A stretch of DNA of 64,000 nucleotides from Mytilus californianus (lineage: Eukaryota; Mollusca; Bivalvia; Mytilida; Mytilidae), in NCBI RefSeq assembly GCF_021869535.1, contig NW_026262723.1:85996324-86060323 (forward strand). The letters run 5' to 3'. The number at the start of each line of letters is the position of its first letter. Positions within the stretch are counted from its first letter, which is position 1. The notes below the pieces were generated by a model, which was given only the letters and a program-made list of their open reading frames with translations, made no database searches and had not been told where the DNA came from. Below are positions 32,501-44,500 of this stretch, in pieces. Position numbers and translations under genes: made by a program.

Positions 32501-35500
32501 TTCGCATAAAATATTTGCAACAAGACAAGCAACGATTGGTCAGCCTTGTTCATAAAAAATTGTACTCATCGTTTGATATATATTGAAATCTTATACTTCA
32601 GCAAGCACGTGTGTGTATACATGTTTATTCCTTTCAAATTGTTTAATAATTCAGTAATACCATTTTTTTAGAGCACAGGGGAATTAAATTGAAAAAAATT
32701 CACATTAGACGTCACGCACCGTCGCTTTTATAACTTTAGTATGTTTATAGTTTTAAGGTCTAAATATTGTCCAATAGAAAGAACAATAATAGGTCGTGTA
32801 AGGTAAAGTTGTCCTCGAACTATATATATAGCGACCTGATTTCCAAATTCCTGAGGAATATATTATGCATAAGGTCTTTTGTCTTCATTGGTAAATAATT
32901 ACGGAATATACTAATATGCATATGTGATAATGATTATTGGGTTAATATGTATCTTGTTTAATATGAGATAAGGAAATGAAAAAAAAAAACGTTAAAAATA
33001 GAAAAAAATACTTTAAATCCTATATCTTTGTCTGATTCTGTCAATAATTTAGTCCGACCCACTAAAACACAGAAAAATAATTAGAGATCCTTAAGAAACG
33101 TGAAATAAATGCAGTTCTAAACCTTTATCAATTATACTTTTTATATGATTTCCCTTCATACAAATACACTGATATGTTGTCACTGACAAATATTACATAT
33201 GTAAAGTTCTACTGTTAATCGCAGATAGACTTGGATACGATTTAAAGCTTGACATTTGGTATCGACACCCGCCTTTGTTGAAGACAGTTCGTATGAAAAT
33301 AAGAAGATGTGGTATGATTGCCAATGAGACAACTCTCCATCAGTATGGAATTATTCTTTCATGGCATGCTCTATAGACTTATTGCGTCGGTTGAAACAGA
33401 CGGATTATTTGTCTCTTTCGAGAAGTAGCAATTATGATTTGATAATGCAAAAACATTTACAAAGCGTAAAAGAGCCATATGTCAGAAAGTTAGTTAAAAT
33501 CGCTGTTTTTTTATGTATATCCGACATCTCATTTTCCCTATGCGTAGTCTTATTTGCTCATTATATATTTGCCTTCATTTCAAACGAATAGATGACAAAC
33601 TTTCTGACATATAAAAGAAAAATATTTTTGATAGAACCACGTGTTATCCAATTAGATAAAACAGTTGATGTTTAGATATAAAGGATACATTGATTCTCTT
33701 ATTTATCCGAGGTCACGTCAGTGACCGATGATTGGTAAATGAAGCAATGCATTACATTAATATAGAAGCAATACATTATCATTTATCGTTTCTGTGTTCA
33801 TAAAACATTCCAAACAGAAAGCTAATAGTTTTGGTTGAACAGTAATAGTTGCATTGTCTAATTAAAAGTGCACTTAATGTACATTGTGTTCACGAAGAAA
33901 CCCGGACACTGATTTGATCATTCTAAATTGACGGATTTAACAGTTATTTTCCATAATGCCTTAAATAATTCAAAAATACCATAAAACATAGTATTCTCGC
34001 AACAAACACGTATAAAAATAACTAAAACTACTTTGAAACATTTATATCAATATTTTTATAATTTCTGATAAAGCTATTTGAAAAATTATTAGATAATATG
34101 CAATATCGATCCCATACGACCAAACACATTTTTGAAAAATGTTAAAATACATTATTTATCTGGTTTCATTTTCAAGTAAAAAGTTGTTAATTTTATATAC
34201 AGTGATGAATTGTTGTCATTTGTTAAGAATGTTGAAAATTCATGATATTGTCCAAAAATACAAACATAGATGGATGCGATGAAAAACAAAACAGTTCGTT
34301 GTAGTGCGTATGAAATGCCTCTGGTCCATTATTAGTGTGTTTCGCGAGTTTCAGTCCATTTGTATAATGGAAACAAATCATAGTCATTAACATATGTGGT
34401 CAACACATAATCAGCAAAAACTTCTACTTTCTTATCAGTTTGGCATATCTTGCAACAACAGTCCCTAATTCCATAGATTTTTCTTTTTATGGTATAATAA
34501 TTTATTAAGGATTATGTACGATAACCATTACTACAGGTAAATTGGCGCAATTTAATTCCGTAAATTGGCATAATTAATACCTTTGAAAAAAGATATTTAG
34601 CGCAAAGGATACATCTGGAAAATAGCATGATTGGCGCAAAAGGACTGCTGCCGAGTATTTCTAGCCGATCACGGAATTTTCTGTTGATGTCATGCATGAT
34701 ATGTGTGTAGTACTCTTTCTGAACTGTTTAAACTCGAGGTAAGTAAGAGCTCAACATATGATACTGACACTTGTCTGAACAGTTTGTTGTCCCCGATTTG
34801 TCTCTTTGCGGTTTGACCCTTATTTCATGGACCACTGAACATATACATGTAATAGTGCGGGGCGCATTACATTTGCGCGCATTTGGGGATGAAAATTCTT
34901 TTCGTTTGTGAGCAGCTTTTAATTACATTTGCGCGCACTCCTTTTACAGGTAACACATGTAAAGATAAAGATAATAAGTATGACTATAGTTATTATGAAT
35001 TTTAAAAACACTTGTAAATTTAAATTGTATGTTTTCATATTGAATTTGTCAGAAACAAGTCGGAGGAAACAATCATTAGTGTACGATGGATTTACTTTCC
35101 GTATCGACAGAACACTTAAGTCACAAGATATTTCATGGCGATGCACCGTAAATAATTGCAAAGGTATATCAGCAGATTCCCTATTTCCTCCAAGACTTTG
35201 GGCATTACTACCGTCAGCAGAATCCAAGCGTACAAACAGCCAGGAATCACTCCAAGCTCACTACAATGAGCAATTTTATTCAGCACATCCATGTACTAAT
35301 AGTATTTTGTGTTTTGTGGGTTTCTTAAGGGCATACGATATAGTTTCGATCCCACGGTGATTTTTTTTAACGAAAATTTGCAAACAAGATATTTTTTACT
35401 TGGTCAATTCAAATATGTAATAAAAAATATACCTTTATGTGCTAAATTTAGAGATAAGTGGGGTCGACATTTTAAACATTTAACCAAAATTTCAGTTTCT

Positions 35501-38500
35501 TGGACATTTCTATCCTTTGGATAGACATATTAAACTTTTTTGTTTCAAAAGATAAACACATGCGGATTTTGGTAAAACGATTTGGAATATCTTCTTTACA
35601 AAAGTATCCTCTTAATTTGTGTAACAATTCTTTGGAAATAATTCATTTTTATTAAATTGTCAAGATTTTGAAGAAAAAAACGGCATTTTTTGCTGTATTT
35701 TTATCTAATTTAAAAAAGTTCATCGGTGATTTCTTCATAAAAATTGGAATACATATGCTTCATACAGTATCCAGTCAAATGTCATTTTAAAAAAAGGGGT
35801 CCATGTACTCGTTTTCAAGTTAATAATTAAAATTACTCGAAAAATGCATCTTTTCCCGATATGTCGTACTTTTTATCTTTATATCTGATATGTTTTTACA
35901 TTTTTATATGTATATATTTCCAGAACTAAGTGCTTGTACATAATAAAACGATCTCATCCTGCTCGAAAATGATAGAAAAATAAATAAATAAGTATAATCT
36001 ACCAGTATTTACCTGAGTTTACCTGTAAAAGAATGCGCGCAAATGTAAACAAAAGCTGCGCGCAAAAATTTAGAATATAGCAAAGTACTCTCGACCAATG
36101 AAATTGTAGGATTGGATGCCTCTTAATTGTGAAGAATGGATGTAAATCATGTTCTTAGTAAGGGATTATCCTATTATTTGGGTCTATTTACAGTTCAAAA
36201 CAAAGAGTTTCTATAAATGAGTTACAACTGCCCCGAAGCACATTTATCAGATTGAAAGGATTTATCACACAGTGATTGAAACTGACTAAAAGTTGAATTG
36301 TGAAGCAAACAAAAATCTCAAAATAAGTTGAAGTTTACTGGTGCAGTAAAAATTGGTACCGTGAATGTTATTATGAAAATATTAATAACTTCAAATTACT
36401 ATAAAATTAAACAATACCAAAGCAATGCAAAAAAAAAAGAAAAAAAATCTTTCAGATAAAAAATAACCTTAATCTTTAGCTTTCCAAAACTTTGATTACT
36501 TGATCAGCGGTTGGGGAAAATAGTTATTTCCAATACATGTATTCCGATAAAAAAAACAGGAATTTAATTTTGAACATATTAAAAACTTTTAAAGGCATTA
36601 TTTTTGAACATTTCCCATACATAATGAAACAGTATTTGATGTAAAAAGCCGGACCAAAATATTGGCTGTGAAATAAAATTTAGTTGTAACTCAAATGTAT
36701 TAATTGGTTTAAACTGTAAATAAAAAAAAAGGATATTTCCTCACTAAAATATTACATGATTTACAATCATACTCACAATCAGGAAACATGCAATTCCTAC
36801 CGTTTCTTTCTACTGTTGTGTCACCTAATATTTATAACGCATTTTTTTTTTAAAAATATTTCCCAAATGATAAGAAAGTCCTCACATCACTAAAACTAAT
36901 CTATAAATGACATGCCGAAAAAGGAAGTCATGCATCAATTATAACCGTTGCACTGACAATGAAACTAATTCTTGAATAGATCATTTGAGCCTTGAGCACT
37001 TTACAATATTCTAAGTTTGTAAGAGAATGATAATCCCTTAGCACATACTTACAACTTCTCGTCCAATCAAATTGCTTATATTTGCCTTCTAATTTTCATA
37101 GTACATACTTTTCCCGTGTACTAAGTAACTACGCATGAATGACCACAAGGGTAAGATTTCATTGTATCGTAATCAAGATATTAAAACAAAAATTGCCACT
37201 GGCTATTTTGAAATTAAATGCTGTGTTCCAAATTAAATTAAATAGTTTGTAATTAGTTTTCACGTTGAATTTTAAATATCCTGCTATTAAAATCTTTTGA
37301 TCTAAAAAATGTTTTTGACAATTGCAAATTTCTTTCATTTAAATAAAGGGTAATACATATGGTTCTTTATACCTTGATTAGAGTACAACGATATCTTAAA
37401 ATTATGATAATGTATCATCCATGCAATTAATTTGTACACAAAAAAGTGTGTACTATGAAACCTTGTGAAGGGAAATTAAAGCAACTTGGTGATAATTTTT
37501 TAAACTTTCTTAAGGAAGGTGATCTATTTCGTCATGAATTGATTGTTTTATTGATTATTGGTTGCTTAATTTCCAAATATAATGTGCCACCTATATATAT
37601 ATATATATATATAAACATATTCTGGTAAATCTTTTAGTTTTTACTTTGAAATAAGAAAAAAAAAGAAAAAAAACACAAAACCTAAAATCTCTGATCAATT
37701 GGTAGTTGCTTTTTAATGCCTATCTGCTAGACTATATCTATGGGGACAAACTATCTATATGTTTCAAATTTATTATAGCTTTAGTTTTACTGTGAAATTA
37801 AAAAATGTTTTCAAAACATGTAAAGCTTCCACTGCAATTTAATTATTGCCTGCTTTTGGTCAATTTATTTTGTCATCTTACCATGTAAGAAGAACATGTA
37901 TAGTAAAACACCGCTTTATATCAGTATACATACTTACACCAGCAGCTACCATCTTTTCATTCTGGAGTCAAGGGTCTTTTGAAATAACATATTTTACAAT
38001 GATACTAATGAGTAGATTTACAAAACTTCGTTAATGAGCTCCTTTTTACAAACACCTGTGATACAAGTAGTCAGCCAAAATAAACTATCAATAGACCAAT
38101 TAAAAGATTACTCGAGTTGTAAATATGTGCTAAATTGGATAGTCTATGAAAAGGTATATATCTTGAAATTAAGAGCTCGGGGCAAGCCCCTCGCTCTAAA
38201 TTTCATAGTATATACCTTTCCATAGACTAACCTAGACTTACTTCATGATAAGTACTCGCTAACGCTCGAACTTAATCATGAAGAAAGGGATTATCATTCT
38301 CTTACATATACGAATTCAGAAATTAAAAGTCTCTACTGAATAGTAATAAAAGATAAATACATTTTTTTTAAAATTTTATTGACTACATTTCCCATCGGAT
38401 AAATTGACAAAAGGACTTACTAATTGTTAAAATAAGTCGAGCAATGTTCTTTTATGACAATGAATAACATAATTGTAGAGAAATTCCCAAGGCATGTTGG

Positions 38501-41500
38501 ACCATTCTTATATAACGTAAACATCATTAATGAGCAATCAATTCATTCAATTCGACAGGTGTAATACTTTTTTTTTATTCTAAACATAATTTCAAATTAA
38601 TTTTTAATTTTTTTTTCAAAAATCTTGAAAAAGTCATTTCGTTTTATCGTGTCCCTGGAGATGATGGGTAAATATAAGAATCAATTCCGTTACGATTATG
38701 TATTCATGAATTTACTGCGTAACTTTGAAAACATGAAGTGAACCGTTATTGACGGAAAATCCAAAAGTATAGATGTCACCTGGCATAATATCCAATATTT
38801 ATAATTCTTTAATTTGCATTGTGCAAAACATCTGAAGTTTAATTTTTAATTTGTATTTAGTGTTATTCTATATCTTTATTATAAAACATTAGATTTCGGA
38901 TTTGCAATCTCATTTTAGTCAGCCTCATAAACAGAATCATGTAGGTAAGGAAATTACTTTTATCATAAGTGATCAAACTTTTGCTTCACTAAAAACAAAC
39001 AGCATTTAAATTAACAACCGCAAAAAATAATAGAATTAGAAATGATATGATTATAAAAATAATGATTATTACTTCATTTTCTGCATTATTATAATTGAAG
39101 TATTTTATTGGGATTTAATGCATAAGAAAAATACGTCTTATTAAATATTTATTTAAACGTAATAACTGTTTTATTTTAACAAAACAGACAGCCAAATACA
39201 AGAGAAGTGGATAAATTTGAAAACAAAATTATCGTTTCAATGCATACTAGTATACGAAAAAGTGTTCATTATATAATAGAAATAACACAGTTTCGTATAT
39301 ACAAGGAGCAATAAAAGTTATAAATATGAAATATGTGAATGTATATATGTAACGAATAATCTCCGTCAACTTAACTTTCAAGAACAAATTATAGACACAT
39401 TCTTTAAAAAGATGGGTGGCGCACTCCTGGAGAACAAGAACTTGGTTTCTTGGTTGAAATATGCAAACGCTTATATATAGTTTAAAAAATATTGAAGTTC
39501 AAGTATAATAAATTGAAAACTTTTATTGCTCCTATACATCTGTTGAACATCAGAAGTCCAAATATCGCATACCGAGAATGTTTTTTTTTAATATAGACAT
39601 AAAGTACGCAAACTTTATTTTAGTAAAATTGTCTACATATCATAAAATATTTAACAGTCTTAAAACAGTGGCTTATCTCTTCAAGAACAGAACAGTGACT
39701 GATAAAAAACTAAATGTTTTGTACATTTTTGATTTAAAATATAATTCATGACACCGAGGCTCATACTTATGGCAGTTTATGACAATAATCTCCCCCATCA
39801 TATATGAACCAAAACAAAACTGAGGTTTTCTGGAGAGATGACTGAACAGTCAATAATCTACCATTTGGCGTGAATTCTTTGATTTTATTACGCGTAAATT
39901 ATAAAAGTGTTTAAAAAAACAACGAAACAAAAAAACAGCAAACTTGTATCCTTTGGGTGAACATTTTCTGAATAATATTTGAGTTTTACAGCATTCTACT
40001 GTCAATTATTATATATCCACGATCTCATCATATTTATCTGTGCGTGCATGTCCTCGTGTTTGTGTGTGTGTGTGTGTGTGTGTAGGTTTGTGTAAATACC
40101 GACTCCTCTGAATTATAAAATGCTAAACAATGTATTTATTGTTGACTGTTTGACACACTCCCCGTTTCCATTCTCAATTCTATTATCAAATTATTTCGTC
40201 AGTATCTTTGAACTGTAAACCAGGACATATTTATCTATTCAGGTACCATTTGACTTTCGTTTATATCTTCTCTCATTTCACGAGACTTTTTGTACCATCC
40301 TTACGATACATATTAAATAAATCAGTTTAGAATTTAATCTAGAAGAACAGTTTTTTATGAGGAAAAGAAAGATTATAGTTAATTAGATAAAGGTCGTCAG
40401 TCAATAAGATAAAGGTCGTTAGTTAAAAAGATAAAGGTCGTACGTCAATAAGATAAATATCGTTAGTTAATAAGATAAAAGTCGTCAGTCAATAAGATAA
40501 AGGTCGTCTGTGAATTAGATAAAGGTCGTCAGTGAATAAGATAACGGTCGTCAGTAAATAAGATAAAGGTCACCAGTAAATTAGATAACGGTCGTCAGTC
40601 AATAAGATACAGGAGTCGGTTTCACAAAAAAACTTACGACTAAGATTGATCGTAAGTATACCGAATTGTTACGATCAATCTTAGTCGTAAGTAGTTATAT
40701 AGATACAATGGATAAGCGTGGATTCTTGAAAAAGAAACCATGAGCCCGGAGGGCGAATGGTTTGTTTTTCATGAATCTACGCTTATCCATTGTATCTATA
40801 ACTTAAACTATTGTGTTAATTTCTTTTCAAAATTAAAGCCTTTTCTTAATTAGAAGGTATTGTAAGTGAGTTTAAATAACCATGTTATCGTGTCCAACGA
40901 TGCATTGATAAATCTCAGATCACAATTACTTGGTTAACAAAATACAAATATAACACTTCTACCTTTAAAGATCTTTATATTACCAGGCATATGGATATTA
41001 TCTGTTTATACAAAATAAGACATATTCGAAATTATTTCTAATAAAATTGAGAATAGAAATGGGGAACGTGTCAAAGAGACAACAACCCGACCAAAAAGCA
41101 TATATAAAGTATATATGATAAGTATGTTACCGAAATTGTTCTAGCACTCTAGGCACATCACGATTTTCTCGCATAGGAATTTGCGAACAAACCTTTGTAA
41201 AATAATGGAGTAAAACAGATGAAATCATACTATATTTATAAAACAAAAATTGACAAATAGAATGTGATAATTTTTGTTTCAAACATGTGAAATAGCCAAT
41301 AATAATAAAAAAAAACGGTAAAACTCGCTATTATTACAAAAATATCCACTATAAAATGCAAAATTAGAAAAAAAATAGGATAACTTAAGAATTGGAACAA
41401 CAGAGAGAATACAGGGATTCGAACCTAAACCGACAAATCCGTATCTTAACTCATTGATTTTAACCATGCTAACCTCGCGGCTACCAACTCATACTATACG

Positions 41501-44500
41501 ACTGCCTATTGTGTCAATATAAAGGTACAAGCCCTGTGTGTCCGATGAACCGATGTATATCAGATGTTCATTTATATATATAAAATAGAAATCTAAAGTG
41601 TAACCCATTGGTAGCCGAGAGGTTTCGTCGATGTGTTGATGTCAGTTACACATAACAGATTTCTAAGAAGGGTTCGATTCCCAGTGAAGGCATATAAAAA
41701 TTAAAAAAATTAAAGGTAAGTTTTTAAATTAATTCCATTAGTGAACAGAAATCAGTAAATTAGCCAATTCAAACTTAATGAAATTAGGCACACAAAGGAA
41801 ACAATTGAATATAATTTGGTGAGTCAATTTCAGCGGCAGATTTAGGAAGCGTTGATTCTAGAAAAAGAATCCACGGTAAATGAATAGGCTGACGTCACCA
41901 CAATGGTTTAATTTTTGTGAAACCGACTCCAGGTCGTTAGTCAATAAGATAAAGGCCGTCGATTAAAAAGATGAAGGTCGTACGTCAATAAGATAAATGA
42001 CGTTAGTTAATAAGATAAAGTTTGCCAGTCAATAAGATAACGGTCAGTCGTCAGTCAATAAGATAAAGGTCGTTTGTTAATAAGATAAAGGTCGTCAGTA
42101 AATTATATAATGGTCGTCAGTCAATAAAATATAGGTTGTCAGTTAAGAAAATAAAGGTCATTAGTTAATAAGATAAAGGTCGTCAGTCTATAAGATAAAG
42201 GTCGTTAATTAATAAGATAAAGGTCGTCAGTCTATAAGATAAAGGTCATTAGTCAATAAGATAAAGGTTGCATGCAAACATTTTAAGGTTGTCAGTCAAT
42301 AAGATAAAGGTCGTAAGTTAATCAGATACATTATTTATCTGACTATTTACAAGTACCCCTTCCGTTAGTCTCCTGCTCACCAACGTGGAGGTGGAGGTGG
42401 GAATTAAGCAGAATAAGTCCGTTTTATTATGCCCAAGAATTAAGTTCTAGAAATATATACAGAAACAAATGAAAAAAAAAAGAAAACAAATCTAAAGAGC
42501 AAAAGAACTGATTTTGCATTTCGGTACGTGCTGAATATTTGAAGCCCACTTCTTTAAGAATTGAAAATCTGTCAACTTCTTCATTCTGGTATTATCGTAA
42601 TTGCTCCATCATATAACCTGCATTTTTCTCTTTCTCACTTCTGCGTACTACTGCTGGTGTATAAAGCCCTCTTAGTTTGATATGTGGGGTGGTTTAAAAT
42701 TTTTAAATAGTGTCAAGAAACACAAACATACATGGATTTGCTGAATAAAGTGATCATTGAATGATTCCATGAATTATGAATTATCTTAATTTTTACCTGT
42801 GTTACATGTAAACTGAATTCACGTAAATGTAAAAACAAAACAATTCAAAAGAGAAAACCAACGGCTCCATTTATGATTATATAAATCGTTTAGGTTTTTT
42901 TTTTATTCCAGAGAGTACTTGATATGCTAGATATGATAAAATTATGTATTTAGCAAATAGGAATATTGTAGGTAACTAAATTGTTTCAGAACTTTGATGC
43001 GAAATTATCTGGCAGACATTTTTATCAACTTTCAACTCAGGTTTACACCACTTTAGTATGTGTTAGATTGTTCCCTGTTCCACTTTTCTTATCAAAATAA
43101 GAGTCCCATAGATTTTTTAAAGAATTTTACAAAGAGACAAAACGGTCGATATGATAGTGTATTTTGCATATTCGAACTGTTCATTGTAACTGCTTGATTT
43201 TATATGGGTTGAACAAATGATTCAAGACTTCTAAGTTTATTAAACTAATAGCGGTTTCCTTATATAACACATGCAACATACAACAAGTTTTCTATTGCAA
43301 TGGAGAGGTTGTTCAATATCGCTATTAAATATAAAATTCAGTAAAATACAATATTTATTTAATGAAAGTCAAATGTAAATTTTGTAAAATGTACAAAAAC
43401 TGTAATGTGAAAGGATTTATCGACATGCTACGTTACATAAAACATATCTTCAATAGCAAAATAATATTCTTGTGTCGATGGCACAAGCTGTCAAAAGTTG
43501 GCTGTACATTGTAGAATTGACAATTATTATAGATCCTTGAAGTATTAAGATGTTGATAGCTCGAGGTTGTTATCCATTCATTAGATCAATTTCAAGGTTT
43601 GTCAATCTGACTTTTGAATGGAATAAATCAGCAAGTTCATCAGACAAATTAATGCTTCTGTTTAGAAATGACCAAAACATATATACCAGAATATAATCCA
43701 AATTTACAGATTTCAATCATTGATGTATATATCCTATCTTCTTTTTATGTATAACATTAGAATAATACAAAATATATAGTCCATAGAATTCCAAAAAGAC
43801 AAACTAAACACTTTCGTTTTCACAATTTTAGATTAACTTTCCGTTGATTACGTTTTGTGCTAAGTTTATTAGATTTGGTAAATGTTTATTTGAAATAGTT
43901 AAAGCTTTTTTAAAATCATAATATAGAAAATATTGACAAGAGAGTGTGAGAGAGAGGGTGTGAGAAAACGCTTAACCTTTAATTCTTGATTATTTGATTA
44001 TTGTAACATTCAGTAATCATCCTTAAACGGGACAAGATTTGACATTAGAATAAACATCAAATAAAATACCACGGTAACGTTTCAAAATAAAGTTGTTTTT
44101 TTTTCTACAGAGGGTACATATGTTATATTTCAGTTATATAAATTATTAAAATATCTTATATTATCTATTCCAGATCGAAACAAATTTCTTTTTTTTTAAT
44201 TCGTTTGCATAATTGTGCGAACAGTCGTGTATCTACATTCTTATTGTAAGAAATTGGCAACATGCACTGCGACGAATTTTCTTGAACCAACCTTTCCGAA
44301 GATATCCATGTCAAATCCAATATGCCTGCAACACTATAAGATTTGCTTCCAGCTTCATTTATAAAGAGAATTTTGTAATTTAGAAAAAAAAATGAAATTG
44401 ATTTTAGAATTGCCGATGACCCTGATCTAAATAAATGCTGACTACTAATTGTAATATGCGATATCGATTAGTTTTCGATTTTACCATATTTGACGATAAA

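Larger units (their letters stand above)
40613..41929. mobile_element. TIR element (1317 bp) inserted in the 22-bp satellite, CAG target duplication
   Basis: Perfect 18-bp ends: GAGTCGGTTTCACAAAAA at 40613-40630 and its exact inverse at 41912-41929. CAG flanks both sides (40610-40612 and 41930-41932), consistent with a 3-bp target-site duplication as made by PIF/Harbinger-type elements (CWG/TWA). Inside are two strong hairpins near the left end, a piece of the 7318-7720 repeat (41044-41098) and two tRNA-like stretches. There is no transposase, so it is non-autonomous. Confidence 0.82.

Noticed and set aside
34919-35227. Minus-strand frame ending in a hydrophobic helix ([16 protein letters not shown])
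   Set aside because: It overlaps the TIR and the FLYWCH frame antisense; the hydrophobic part comes from AT-rich DNA. The plus-strand frame explains the region better.
41400-41695. Intact tRNA genes
   Set aside because: A- and B-box-like blocks are present but neither stretch closes an acceptor stem or a clean anticodon arm.
40377-42330. CRISPR-like array
   Set aside because: The 22-bp units are directly contiguous without unique spacers and the genome is eukaryotic; it is a satellite.
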